Shown here piece by piece: positions 9,729-18,302 of a stretch of 64,000 nucleotides of DNA. The stretch comes from Bradyrhizobium sp. B097 (GTDB lineage: Bacteria > Pseudomonadota > Alphaproteobacteria > Rhizobiales > Xanthobacteraceae): assembly GCF_038957035.1 (NCBI RefSeq), contig NZ_CP152412.1, positions 8,490,501 to 8,554,500 of the forward strand, written 5' to 3'. The translations under genes were made by a program, and so were the position numbers. Within the stretch, counting starts at the first letter, position 1. Each line of letters opens with the position of its first letter. The notes below the pieces were generated by a model. That model saw only the letters and a program-made list of their open reading frames with translations. It was not told the DNA's origin and did not search any database.

Positions 9729-11701
9729 CAGAAGGCCTGCCCGATGCTGACATAGATGGCGTAGCGACTGTCGCCGGGCCGCGGGTTCAGCGGTGTCGCG
9801 ACGTCGAGCCGGATCGGGCCCACCGGCGTGAGATAACGCAGGCCGAGCCCGGCCCCGTAGCCGACATAATCGCTGAAGCCCGGCAGCGACGAACGGGACA
9901 CCGAACCGAAGTCCACGAACGGCACGAGGCCGATGGTAGGTGTGATCCTGACGCGCACTTCAGCGGAGCCTTCGATCAGGCTGCTGCCACCGGTGATCTG
10001 ACCGAACATCATCGGCGAGATGGTGTTGAAGCCGTAGCCGCGCACGGATCCGCCGCCGCCCGCGAAGAAACGGTGCGAATCCGGAATGTCAGCCAGCGGC
10101 GCTCCCGCGAGCGAGCCCGCAGCCAGCCGGCCCGCCAGCACGTAGTCGGCCTGCTCGTCGAGCGCGTAATAGGCCGAACCTGAGACGCGGCCCTCGAAGA
10201 GGTCGATCGTGGAGCCCATCAGCTTCGAATAGGCATTGACGGTCGCAGCAAGGCGCACACCGCGCGTGGGATCGAGCGGATTGTCCGTGGTGTCGTAGCG
10301 GCCGGTCGCGGTGAAGCCGACGAGTGTCGCATCGACCCGGCCCAGCACGTCCTGCGATCTCGACTGCTCGACTTGAATGCCGCCTTGCAGCGAAGCGGTC
10401 TCCGAAAAACGATGGACCACGCCGAGGGTGCCGCGCACCGTGTCGTCGGTATAGCCGCCTAGCACATTGTTGCCGACGCGCTCGCGGAAGGCGGTGGCTT
10501 CGATCAAGAGGTCGTTCGGGGTGCCGAACAAGCCCGGCTTGACGAAGGTTCCGGTGAATCGCGCACCAAAATCTGACGCGTGGAGATTATTGAACCCGCT
10601 GGAGGACGTTCCATCGATCCGTTGCAACAGGGAAGCGGACGCTTCAAGCCGCAGACGCTCGCCGCCGCCGAATATGTTCCGGTCCTCGTAGTAGCCCGAA
10701 ATGCCGGGACCATCGACGGTAGAATATTTTGCCGACAGGCCCACCGCGTGCCTGGGTCGATCCGTCACATCGATGAAGACCGGCAGGTTGCCGTTGGCGT
10801 CCAGCTTGTCGGCCTCACGAATGCGAATGCCGCCGATCGCCGGAATTCTTGCGATCGAGGTCTTGGTCAGCGCCAGTCGCTCGGGAGAATAGGGCTCGCC
10901 TTCCTTCAGATAAACATGGGTCGCCACCACCCGCGGGTCGACGGCCCCGTCGCCCGAGATAGTGACGGCGCCGATACCGGCCTTCGGGCCTGGTTCGACC
11001 CGCAGGTGGAAATCCATCGCGCCCGCCGCGTGATCCACTGTTGCCTTGACGTCCGCGATTTTCGCCAACGGATGTCCATGACTGCGGAACCAGTCGACGA
11101 GTTTCAGCTGCGCGGCGCGCAGGTTGGCGGACACAGCCGGATCGCCTGGCTTCAGAGCAAAGGCGCGAATTGGCAGTCCCTGCGGCGCTTGGTCGCGAGG
11201 ATAATCGACATCGACAGTCCGCAATGTGAACGTCGGGCCGAGCCGAGCGATGATCGCAATGGGAATGATCGAGCGGTTGCGAAACTTGTCTGCACGCTGC
11301 GCGGCGAGGGCCAGTCCGGCCTCGTCGAATGAGACGGGAACTCCGTCTATCGTGATATCGATCTCTGCGTTGTAGTGGCCCAGTCCCCAAAGTGCATCCA
11401 GGAGCGGATTGACGTCGGCCTGAAGTCGGCGCGCAAGACCTTCTCCATCCGGCGGCGGTTCTTGCCGGAGACGATATGTCCCGGAAGCGTCGCGCAATGC
11501 TTGCTCGGCGTCGCTATCATTCTTGCCTTCGGTTGTCTTGGTTTCGATCGTGAGGCGGTATGACAACGTCGTGGCGCCAACTGGTGGCGGATCGTCGGAA
11601 CCGAGCAGGCCGAAGAAGTCGAAGGCGTGAGCCGACTCGCACAGCAACCAACTGACTGCCGCAACGACTGCACAACCCGTGCGCAGAATCTTCCGTCCCA
11701 T
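9728..11701 (-). CDS. tamA: Outer-membrane assembly factor TamA (BamA/Omp85 family)
   Basis: 657 residues from the ATG at 11701, giving a signal peptide ending 'LLCESAHA'. Residues of about 40-300 hold POTRA-type modules, and the C-terminal half is the 16-strand Omp85 barrel. The conserved 'GPIRLDVATPLNPRPGDSRYAIYVSIGQAF' end carries the terminal Phe of the beta signal. Together with tamB, overlapped downstream, it forms the TAM complex that helps insert autotransporters and other outer-membrane proteins. Confidence 0.93.
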   Translation of the reverse strand: MGRKILRTGCAVVAAVSWLLCESAHAFDFFGLLGSDDPPPVGATTLSYRLTIETKTTEGKNDSDAEQALRDASGTYRLRQEPPPDGEGLARRLQADVNPLLDALWGLGHYNAEIDITIDGVPVSFDEAGLALAAQRADKFRNRSIIPIAIIARLGPTFTLRTVDVDYPRDQAPQGLPIRAFALKPGDPAVSANLRAAQLKLVDWFRSHGHPLAKIADVKATVDHAAGAMDFHLRVEPGPKAGIGAVTISGDGAVDPRVVATHVYLKEGEPYSPERLALTKTSIARIPAIGGIRIREADKLDANGNLPVFIDVTDRPRHAVGLSAKYSTVDGPGISGYYEDRNIFGGGERLRLEASASLLQRIDGTSSSGFNNLHASDFGARFTGTFVKPGLFGTPNDLLIEATAFRERVGNNVLGGYTDDTVRGTLGVVHRFSETASLQGGIQVEQSRSQDVLGRVDATLVGFTATGRYDTTDNPLDPTRGVRLAATVNAYSKLMGSTIDLFEGRVSGSAYYALDEQADYVLAGRLAAGSLAGAPLADIPDSHRFFAGGGGSVRGYGFNTISPMMFGQITGGSSLIEGSAEVRVRITPTIGLVPFVDFGSVSRSSLPGFSDYVGYGAGLGLRYLTPVGPIRLDVATPLNPRPGDSRYAIYVSIGQAF

Positions 11702-12223
11702 GGAAGAATAATTCACTTGCCTCGCCCGCCTCGGTGCAGGGGGGCGGCAAGGTGGCACCACTATCTCCCGGATGGTTCCGCTCCCGAACGCGTCGACTGA
11801 CTTAGACCCGAGGCCTGTGGCGCTCAGATCTGACGATTCTCCTGCCTCTTTATTTCAACAGGCGCCACACGCACAAGTGATAGAGATCATGATGGATAAT
11901 GTGGGGCAGCAGTCGGGACGCCATTGAGAGTGGCGTTAATCGAACAGATGTCGCGACGTTTGAGAAAGCTGCGTGATTACAGACGGCTCTCCATAATAAC
12001 TCGTCGTGCTCGAACCACAGCGCTCTTAACCACTGTGGTGATAGGGTGACGGTTCAGGACGAAATTCTTTTGGAACTGCGATTGCTCATAGATGGGCGCC
12101 GTGAAGAAGCGCGAGGATATGGGAATGACTTGCGGTTAAGTCCCACGCAAGAGGTGCGGCTGCGCAGAAGCTCGCCTGCCGAGAACGTATCGGTCAGGTC
12201 AATTTTTCCTCGCGAGGCTCTAC
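11702..12223. other. Intergenic region upstream of tamA
   Basis: 522 bp, visibly less GC-rich than its surroundings. It must contain the tamA promoter and the 3' flank of the HxlR gene. I find only a small hairpin, ACGCCA-N7-TGGCGT (11918-11936). A GTG-started frame at 12046-12243 has no family resemblance and no good ribosome-binding site, so I do not call it. Confidence 0.55.
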
Positions 12224-12571
12224 CTAGTCCGCCTCCGCACTGAGAAAGCGGACACCGAACGTGTCGGCGTTGGCCTCGCCCCAATCGTACAGCGCCTGCA
12301 GCATCGGCTTCAGCATCTCGCCGCGCTTGGTCAGGCAATAGCGCGAGGATCCGCCGCCGCGCTCCTGCTTGACGAAGCCTGAATTGCAGAGATCGCGCAG
12401 GCGCTCGGTCAACACCTTGTCGCTGAGCTGCGGGATGTCGTGGCGCAATTCGCCATAGCGCATCGGCCGGAGCTTCAGCCGGCTCAGGATCACGGTCTTC
12501 CATTTGCCGCTGAGCTGATCGATCGAGAACTCGACCGGGCAACCATATTTCCGCTTGGTCTTGCGGATCAT
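12224..12571 (-). CDS. HxlR-type winged-helix transcriptional regulator
   Basis: 115 residues with the HxlR pattern: 'CPVEFSIDQLSGKWKTVILSRL' (conserved early Cys and GKW), 'RYGELRHDIPQLSDKVLTERLRDL', then the wing 'GFVKQE...SSRYCLTKRGEML'. Family members bind DNA as dimers and some sense electrophiles or oxidants through the N-terminal Cys. The ATG at 12571 is preceded by GGGAGG at 5 nt. It is divergent from the CDGSH/globin gene with 104 bp between starts, so it probably regulates that gene and itself. Confidence 0.9.
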   Translation of the reverse strand: MIRKTKRKYGCPVEFSIDQLSGKWKTVILSRLKLRPMRYGELRHDIPQLSDKVLTERLRDLCNSGFVKQERGGGSSRYCLTKRGEMLKPMLQALYDWGEANADTFGVRFLSAEAD

Positions 12572-12675
12572 CGCAACCTCCCGCGGCACTTTCCATCTGG
12601 TTCGTTGAGAGCCGCCGTCGATCCATCTAAGCACGCTTTGCACGGGTTGGGCGAGTTCAGGGATCATTGCAAGGC

Positions 12676-14127
12676 ATGACAGAGGACAGTTCCGCCCGAG
12701 GCTCGAGCGACCAGCAACATCAGCGCAAGCGCATCATCGTCAGACGCAACGGGCCCTACGAACCCGACCCCGGCATCCCGATCGTCGATCATCTCGGCGT
12801 GCCGATCGCCGCCGAGGCGCCGGTGCGGCTCTGCCGCTGCGGACAATCGCAGACCAAGCCGTTCTGCGACGACAGCCATGTCGCGCGCGGCTTCGCCGAC
12901 GCCAGGGATCCACGGCGCGTGCCCGACAAGCTCGACGTCTATGCGGGGCAGCAGGCGTTCGTGTTCGACAATCGCGGCACCTGCGCGCATTCCGGCTTCT
13001 GCACCGACCGGCTCAACTCGGTGTTTCATCTCGGCGAGGAGCCTTTCATCGCGCCGAGCGGGGCGCGCTTCGACGACCTCATCAATGCGGTGCGCAGATG
13101 CCCATCGGGCGCGCTCGGCATCGGCATCGGCCCCGCGCGGGACGCCAACCTGTCCGACGTCGACCGGCCGCCACAGATCGAAGTGTCGAAGGACGGCCCC
13201 TATCGCGTCGCCGGCCATGTCGAACTGGTCGACGAGGACGGCGCGCCGATCGCAGGGAATGCGGGCGCATCACAGGAGCATGTCAGCCTGTGCCGCTGCG
13301 GCTCGTCGCTGAACAAGCCGTTCTGCAGCGGCATGCACTGGAATGTCGATTTTCACGATCCGGTTCCGGATCCGCTGCGCGAGCCGACGCTGTTCGAATG
13401 GGCCGGCGGCTATCCGGCGCTGCTCGACATGACGCGCATCTTCTACAGCCGCTACGTGCCGGAAGATCCGCTGCTTTCCCCGCTGTTTGCCGAGATGTCG
13501 CCGGATCATCCCGAGCGGGTGGCGGCCTGGCTCAGCGAGGTGTTCGGCGGCCCGCGCTTCTACACCGAACGCTATGGCGGCTATCGGCGGATGGTGTCGC
13601 AGCACATCGGCAAGGAGATCCGGCCGGAGCAGCGCGCGCTGTGGGCCACCTACATGGTGCAGAGCGCCGACGATGCCGGGCTGCCGTCCGATCCGGAATT
13701 CCGCGCGGCATTCGTCGCCTATATCGAATGGGGCTCGCGGATCGCGGTGGAGAATTCCGGCACCGGCGCAAAACCGCCGCCGAACATGCCGGTGCCGCGC
13801 TGGTGGTGGGTCTGCAACGCAACGCCCGCCGCGCGGCCGCCCGCAATCGCAACCGATGCGCAGGCGGCGAACGGAGTCAGCGTCGCGCTTCCCGGCCCCG
13901 ACGAGGCCGTGCAATTCGAGCAACACATCCGGCCGCTGTTCCGGCCGATGGACCGCAACTCGATGCTGTTCGCCTTCGATCTCTGGAAGGAGGCGGACGT
14001 CGCCAGGCACTGCCGGCAGATCCTGGCGCGCCTCGAGGCCGGCACCATGCCGTGCGACGGCGCCTGGCCGGCCGAACAGGTGGCGCTGTTCGCGCGCTGG
14101 GCGAATGGGCAGAATCCGCCGACCTGA
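12676..14127 (+). CDS. Fusion protein: CDGSH - Fer4-like - CDGSH - truncated haemoglobin - C-terminal domain
   Basis: 483 residues. Residues 53-68 form a CDGSH-type 2Fe-2S motif (CRC...CDDSH). Residues of about 90-150 resemble the small Fer4_19-type domain (CAHSGFC with a later Cys-Pro, C142). Residues 206-221 are a second CDGSH motif (CRC...CSGMH). Residues of about 240-370 match group II truncated haemoglobin: 'FYSRYVPEDPLLSPLF', 'GGPRFYTERYGG', probable proximal His310 in 'MVSQHIGKEI', and a Trp in the G helix ('ALWATYM'). The last 75 residues ('IRPLFRPMDRNSMLFAFDLW...MPCDGAWP') are a conserved-looking module I cannot name. A role in electron transfer to haem, NO/O2 chemistry or redox sensing is inference. 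Divergent from the HxlR gene. Confidence 0.85.
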   Translation: MTEDSSARGSSDQQHQRKRIIVRRNGPYEPDPGIPIVDHLGVPIAAEAPVRLCRCGQSQTKPFCDDSHVARGFADARDPRRVPDKLDVYAGQQAFVFDNRGTCAHSGFCTDRLNSVFHLGEEPFIAPSGARFDDLINAVRRCPSGALGIGIGPARDANLSDVDRPPQIEVSKDGPYRVAGHVELVDEDGAPIAGNAGASQEHVSLCRCGSSLNKPFCSGMHWNVDFHDPVPDPLREPTLFEWAGGYPALLDMTRIFYSRYVPEDPLLSPLFAEMSPDHPERVAAWLSEVFGGPRFYTERYGGYRRMVSQHIGKEIRPEQRALWATYMVQSADDAGLPSDPEFRAAFVAYIEWGSRIAVENSGTGAKPPPNMPVPRWWWVCNATPAARPPAIATDAQAANGVSVALPGPDEAVQFEQHIRPLFRPMDRNSMLFAFDLWKEADVARHCRQILARLEAGTMPCDGAWPAEQVALFARWANGQNPPT

Positions 14128-14219
14128 TTGCGCTGAGGCGATCTCGGAGCAATTTCGAGCGATTTCGGTGAACGGTGCTGCAAATTGTGCAGTGGCGGCG
14201 CTCGCTCTGGCAGGTTAGA

Positions 14220-14316
14220 GGTCTGGTTCTGATCAAATCAGAACCAACCCTGTCGATCTCTTGTCTTGACGCGTTTTCTTTACGCGAACCGGTAGCTACT
14301 TCGCTTGAAAACGCTA
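14220..14316. repeat. Intergenic palindromic repeat
   Basis: Contains a perfect hairpin GGTTCTGAT-CAA-ATCAGAACC (14225-14245) and a second inverted pair GCGTTTTC (14271-14278) / GAAAACGC (14307-14314). This resembles a short repeat common between genes in rhizobia. It lies in the 221-bp gap before ridA. Confidence 0.6.
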
Positions 14317-14348
14317 TAGACATGCCCGCCATTCAAGTGGAGACCCAA

Positions 14349-14699
14349 ATGAGCATTCAGCGTTTCGAAACCGGCCCGCGCATGAGCCAGGCCGTCGTGC
14401 ACGGCAACACCGTCTATCTCGCCGGCGTCGTCGCCGGCAAAGCGGCGGGCGGCAGCGTCACCGACCAGACCAAGGACATCCTGTCGATCATCGACGGCCA
14501 CCTCGCCAAGGCCGGCACCGACAAGTCGAAGCTGCTCAGCGCGACCATCTACATCACCGACATGAAGACGTTCCCCGAGATGAACGCGGCGTGGGACTCG
14601 TGGGTCTCGGAGGGTAACACCCCGGCCCGCGCCACCGTCGAGGCCAAGCTCGCGGCGCCGCAGTACAATGTCGAGATCATGGTCGTCGCGGCGAAGTAG
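14349..14699 (+). CDS. RidA family protein (Rid/YER057c/UK114)
   Basis: 116 residues. 'GNTVYLAGVVAG', 'DQTKDILSIIDGHLAKAGTDKSKLLSATIYITDM' and 'PARATVEAKLAAPQYNVEIMVVA' are classic Rid signatures; the Arg in 'PARATV' binds the carboxylate of the 2-aminoacrylate-type intermediate that RidA deaminates. The ATG at 14349 is preferred over 14322 because GGAG lies 8 nt upstream and family alignments start here. Monocistronic. Confidence 0.92.
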   Translation: MSIQRFETGPRMSQAVVHGNTVYLAGVVAGKAAGGSVTDQTKDILSIIDGHLAKAGTDKSKLLSATIYITDMKTFPEMNAAWDSWVSEGNTPARATVEAKLAAPQYNVEIMVVAAK

Positions 14700-14775
14700 A
14701 CGCGACGCGGATCATCGCAATGGAGTCCGATGCCCCGGATTGCAAAATTGCAGTTCGGGGCATTTCATTTGGCAC

Positions 14776-15933
14776 TCAGGCGCTGATCTGCAATCGCTCG
14801 CCCGCGGCCTCGCCGAGGTCGGACTGAAGCCAACGGGCAATCCGACGCCACGAACCGGCCAGAGCCTTGCAGCCGATGAACAGGCCGAGGTGATCACACG
14901 GCTCGGTGTCGCATTGCAGCCACGCGGGCGGCGTGCCCAACAGTCGCAACGTCGCAAATGCCTGGTCGCGCGGAACAACAATGTCGTTCTCGGCTGCGAG
15001 CAGGAAAACGGGCAGCTTCACCGCAGCAAGATCGATCTTGCAGCCAAGCGCGACAAAGTCTCCCGTCGCGATCCGGTTCCTTCGAAATATCCAGTCAGTC
15101 ACTTCGAGATAGTAGGTGCCCGGTAAATCAAGCGTCTCTCGGTTCCAGCGTGTGAAGCAATCGAGCAGCGCCCGTGCATCCTCCGACTTGTCGTCGAGCC
15201 GCTGCTGCAGCGCCGCTTCCACGTCAAGCGTACTGAGCGGGACACTCCAGACCTGCAGCATCTGCCTGCCACTGACGATTCCATTCCCCTGGCGCACCAG
15301 TGCCTCAAAACCTTGCTGCGGAAGCGAGGCGACCATCCTGGAAAGCTCTGACGGCACAGAGACGTCGACCGGGCTGCCCGCTAGCACGAGCCGCCGCACC
15401 TTGCCGGGAAAGCGCGCGGCATAGAGCAGCGACAGCCAGCCGCCCTGACAGAGACCTGCAAGGTCGACGGGCGGCCCAATCGTGTCGACCGCCACGTTGA
15501 GATCGGACAGATAGGTGTCGATCGAGAAATATCGCATCTCCGGTGCCGCCGAGAGCCAATCCGTGAGATAGAGACGTGCTATGCCCGCTCCCTGTAACGC
15601 CTCCATCAGGCTGTGGCCGGGCGCAAGATCGGCTATCTTCGCGCGGTGCAGCGCATAGGGTGCGCAGACCAGCAGCGGCTGGCCTTCGCCAGCTCTCGAG
15701 AAGTCCAGCAGACGCATCGACGGCAGTTGCAGCTCCACCGAATTGGCCGTCGTCCAGGGCAGCGCCGCCACTTCGTCCGCCGCATCTGTCGGTTCGGGCG
15801 CGCGACTGGGGTACCACTGCGAGTAGATATCGAGCGCCAATCGCGTGGCTTCAAACGGCCATAGCCAAGCGTGCTGCACCCAGTCGGCGCTGGCACTTCG
15901 TTCCGATGGGTCCGCCTTGTCGTGCAAGCTCAT
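14776..15933 (-). CDS. PhaC-like alpha/beta hydrolase with Cys nucleophile
   Basis: 385 residues. The nucleophile elbow is GLCQGG (about residues 161-166), a Cys version of the lipase box as in polyhydroxyalkanoate synthases. The Asp ('AAENDIVVP') and His ('EPCDHLGLF') of the triad follow at the right distances. The segment 'LYLTDWLSAAPEMRYFSIDTYLSDLNVAVDTIG' also resembles PhaC. Length fits class III/short PhaC or a PhaC-related hydrolase; no PhaE/PhaR partner adjoins. Polyester synthesis or thioester transfer is inferred, not shown. A FixK/FNR-type box is centred 56 bp upstream of the start, pointing to induction at low oxygen. Confidence 0.8.
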   Translation of the reverse strand: MSLHDKADPSERSASADWVQHAWLWPFEATRLALDIYSQWYPSRAPEPTDAADEVAALPWTTANSVELQLPSMRLLDFSRAGEGQPLLVCAPYALHRAKIADLAPGHSLMEALQGAGIARLYLTDWLSAAPEMRYFSIDTYLSDLNVAVDTIGPPVDLAGLCQGGWLSLLYAARFPGKVRRLVLAGSPVDVSVPSELSRMVASLPQQGFEALVRQGNGIVSGRQMLQVWSVPLSTLDVEAALQQRLDDKSEDARALLDCFTRWNRETLDLPGTYYLEVTDWIFRRNRIATGDFVALGCKIDLAAVKLPVFLLAAENDIVVPRDQAFATLRLLGTPPAWLQCDTEPCDHLGLFIGCKALAGSWRRIARWLQSDLGEAAGERLQISA

Positions 15934-15982
15934 TCACCGATTGATCGCCACCGGAACAGTCCGACCGGCACGGATCGAAGCC

Positions 15983-15996
15983 TTGACCCTGATCAA
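15983..15996 (-). promoter_or_regulatory. FixK/FNR-type box upstream of the PhaC-like gene
   Basis: Read on the minus strand this is TTGATCAGGGTCAA, matching the TTGA-N6-TCAA core of FixK2/FNR sites. The centre is 56 bp from the ATG at 15933; a class II position (-41.5) would place the transcript start about 15 nt before the ATG. No good -10 hexamer is visible, which is common for FixK promoters. Confidence 0.6.
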
Positions 15997-16119
15997 GAAC
16001 CGACGAATTCACGTTGGTCACTCTACGCCAAACCCGCCGGGACGGCAGCCACGCCGGGACGTCACGATTTCGCGATCCCGGCACGCCTTGGAGCCAAGCG
16101 CGGACACCCGCTTCGGCGG

Positions 16120-17184
16120 CTATGCGGCGCGTGCCGCGCCCTTCTCCGCATCGAGCCTGCGTGCGAACAACCAGCGGAAATAGGTCAGCGGCGCATCGGC
16201 GCCGATCGCAAGCAGCTGATAATCCGGGTCGACGTCGAGCACCTTCTGCTGCGCTTCGATGAAATCCTTGTCCTCGTTGAAGGCCTCCTCGAGGGAATGC
16301 CGCAGCGATAGCGAAATGTTCGGATTGTCGATGTCGAAATCGTGCAAGTAGTTCCAGAAGAAGTGCGTCGAGGAGCGCGTCTCCGGCGTCATGAACTGCG
16401 CATTGCGATATGACCGCGTGCCCGGAACCTGAACGCCCTTCTCCGCGCCCTGTCCCGCCGGCGCAAACGTCGTGTCGAGCGTGAAGATGCCTGGAACGAT
16501 CATGCGGCCGATATTGCGGCGATCGACCTGGTCGTCGCGGTTGGAGATCACCTTCTTGTGGTAGGGCGGCGCATCGGCGCCCATGTGCCAGCGCTCGACA
16601 CGGAAGCCGTCGTCCAGCTTCTCGATCGCCACCGGCTTGGTCTTGTAGGCATATTCCTCGGAACCGCCGAGCGTGTTGGTGTGCACGAAGGCCAGATGCG
16701 CGAAATCGCTGAGGTTGTCGACGATCAGGAGCCAATTGGCCTTGTAGTGCATGTAGCCCGGCAGGCCGCGCCATTTGGGATCCTCGAGCGGCGGATAGTC
16801 GAGGATCAGCTTCGGATCGGCCTTCTCGGCATCGCCGGTCCAGATGAAGATCATGTTGTAGCGCTCGACCACCGGATAGCTGCGCACGCCGAGCTTGGCC
16901 GGGATCGCGTCCTGGCCGGGGATCTGGATGCACTTGCCGTCGGCCGCAAACTTCATGCCGTGATACATGCATCTGATATCGTCACCCTCGACGCGCCCCA
17001 TCGAGAGCGGCGCCGCGCGATGGCAGCAACGGTCGTCGAGTGCGACCACCTTTCCGCTGGCGCCGCGATAGATCACGATCGGCCGCTCCAGGATGGTGCG
17101 CGCCAGCTTCTTGCCGTCGATCAGTTCGTGGTTCAGCGCCGCCACGTACCAGGCGTTGCGCAGGAAAATTCCGTCATCGGCCAT
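16120..17184 (-). CDS. Rieske oxygenase alpha subunit, vanillate O-demethylase/phthalate dioxygenase-like
   Basis: 354 residues. An N-terminal Rieske 2Fe-2S domain ('CHRAAPLSMGRV...DIRCMYHG', about residues 47-70) is followed by a catalytic domain with the mononuclear iron motif D..H....H in 'DNLSDFAHLAFVHTN'. Overall it resembles VanA-type oxygenases that hydroxylate or demethylate aromatic acids. No reductase (VanB-like) gene adjoins, so it must borrow electrons from elsewhere. The ATG at 17184 has GGGAGGGTG just upstream; the frame continues upstream but into the regulatory gap. Divergent from a LysR gene. Confidence 0.88.
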   Translation of the reverse strand: MADDGIFLRNAWYVAALNHELIDGKKLARTILERPIVIYRGASGKVVALDDRCCHRAAPLSMGRVEGDDIRCMYHGMKFAADGKCIQIPGQDAIPAKLGVRSYPVVERYNMIFIWTGDAEKADPKLILDYPPLEDPKWRGLPGYMHYKANWLLIVDNLSDFAHLAFVHTNTLGGSEEYAYKTKPVAIEKLDDGFRVERWHMGADAPPYHKKVISNRDDQVDRRNIGRMIVPGIFTLDTTFAPAGQGAEKGVQVPGTRSYRNAQFMTPETRSSTHFFWNYLHDFDIDNPNISLSLRHSLEEAFNEDKDFIEAQQKVLDVDPDYQLLAIGADAPLTYFRWLFARRLDAEKGAARAA

Positions 17185-17226
17185 GTCACCCTCCCAATGC
17201 AAAATTGCTTGCAATGAGGTTAGGTG

Positions 17227-17243
17227 ATCCCGGTCATCGGGAT
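17227..17243. promoter_or_regulatory. Candidate LysR operator
   Basis: Perfect dyad ATCCCG-N5-CGGGAT in the 106-bp gap between the Rieske oxygenase and its divergent LysR gene, 48 bp before the LysR start and 43 bp before the oxygenase start. Size and position fit a LysR recognition site. Confidence 0.45.
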
Positions 17244-17290
17244 AATCCGATTTGGCTGGACACACTGTACCGCTGGATGGACAATCGGCC

Positions 17291-18199
17291 ATGGAGTGGC
17301 GCGACTGGGAGCTGTTTTGCGAGGTTGTCGAGCATGGCGGCTTCACCGCGGCCGCGCGCGTGCTCGGGCATCCCAAATCGAGCCTCAGTGCCGCGGTGCA
17401 GCGTCTCGAGGCCAATCTCGGGCTGCGGCTGATCGAGCGGACCACGCGGCATCTGCGGCTGACCGATTCCGGCGAGACCATCTATCGCAAGGTGCGCCCG
17501 CTGTTCGCCGCGCTGCACGATACCCACAGCGAGGCGCTGGCGATGTCCAGCGCGGTCGCAGGCACCTTGCGCATCAAGGCGCCGTACGAATTCGGCGCGC
17601 ATCACGCGGGGCCGGTCGCCTGCGCCGTGATGGGCCGTTATCCCGAGCTCGCGATCCGGATCGATGTCGAACACGACATCGTTAGTCCGATCGCCGAGAA
17701 TTACGACATCGTGTTCGCGATGCTGGAGGCGCCGCTGCCGTCGGCCGGCATCGTGATCCGCCGCGTCTTCACCCTGGAGCGCGGCCTGTTCGCGGCACCG
17801 GCGCTCTTGGAGAAGTTCGGCGAGCCGCGCACGCTGGATGAATTGAGGAAGCTGCCGCTGTTGACCGGTCCCAGCGATCCGCCATGGGCGATCACCGCAC
17901 CCGGCGGGGTGGTCGAGCATCTCGCGGTGGATCGCGCGCGGCTCACCAGCTCGAATGCCCATGTCCGCCTGCAGGCGGCGCTCGCCGGCCATGGCGTGCT
18001 GCGGGTCACCGCGAGCTACACCCGCGCCGCGGCCGCGGCCGGTGAATTGAAGCGGCTGCTGCCGGACCATGCCTGCGAGCCGCTCAACGTGCACGCGCTG
18101 TTGCCGGCGCGGCAATTCGTCCCGGCCAAGGTGCGCTGCTTCCTCGATGCGATGGAGGCGCACGCGCGCGGTGATCCGGAGGCTTACATCAGGCCGTAG
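17291..18199 (+). CDS. LysR family transcriptional regulator
   Basis: 302 residues. The N-terminal winged helix is canonical ('WELFCEVVEHGGFTAAARVLGHPKSSLSAAVQRLEANLGLRLIERTTRHLRLTDSG'), and the C-terminal effector-binding domain is of the CrgA-like type. The ATG at 17291 is chosen because it starts right at the HTH helix. Its divergence from the Rieske oxygenase, with a dyad between them, suggests it controls that gene in response to the substrate. Confidence 0.92.
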   Translation: MEWRDWELFCEVVEHGGFTAAARVLGHPKSSLSAAVQRLEANLGLRLIERTTRHLRLTDSGETIYRKVRPLFAALHDTHSEALAMSSAVAGTLRIKAPYEFGAHHAGPVACAVMGRYPELAIRIDVEHDIVSPIAENYDIVFAMLEAPLPSAGIVIRRVFTLERGLFAAPALLEKFGEPRTLDELRKLPLLTGPSDPPWAITAPGGVVEHLAVDRARLTSSNAHVRLQAALAGHGVLRVTASYTRAAAAAGELKRLLPDHACEPLNVHALLPARQFVPAKVRCFLDAMEAHARGDPEAYIRP

Positions 18200-18237
18200 C
18201 CGCTGGCCGGGTCTTTTTGGCTGATCGCCATTTTCTC

Positions 18238-18266
18238 GGGAACCTGTCCGGCCGGTTGGCATCCAA
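18238..18266 (+). promoter_or_regulatory. Predicted ECF promoter of the sigma gene (autoregulatory)
   Basis: GGGAACCT (18238-18245), a 14-nt spacer, then CATCCAA (18260-18266). The same two elements with the same spacing occur again at 18999-19027 in front of the DUF4142 gene. The GGAAC-type -35 is typical of ECF sigma factors. The start codon of the sigma gene is 37 bp downstream. Confidence 0.7.
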
Positions 18267-18302
18267 TGGTAATATACCGCCAACAGTGAGGGCGAGCCCG
18301 CC

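Noticed and set aside
12046..12243. 65-codon GTG frame between tamA and the HxlR gene
   Set aside because: No Shine-Dalgarno, no recognisable fold, overlaps the end of the HxlR gene.
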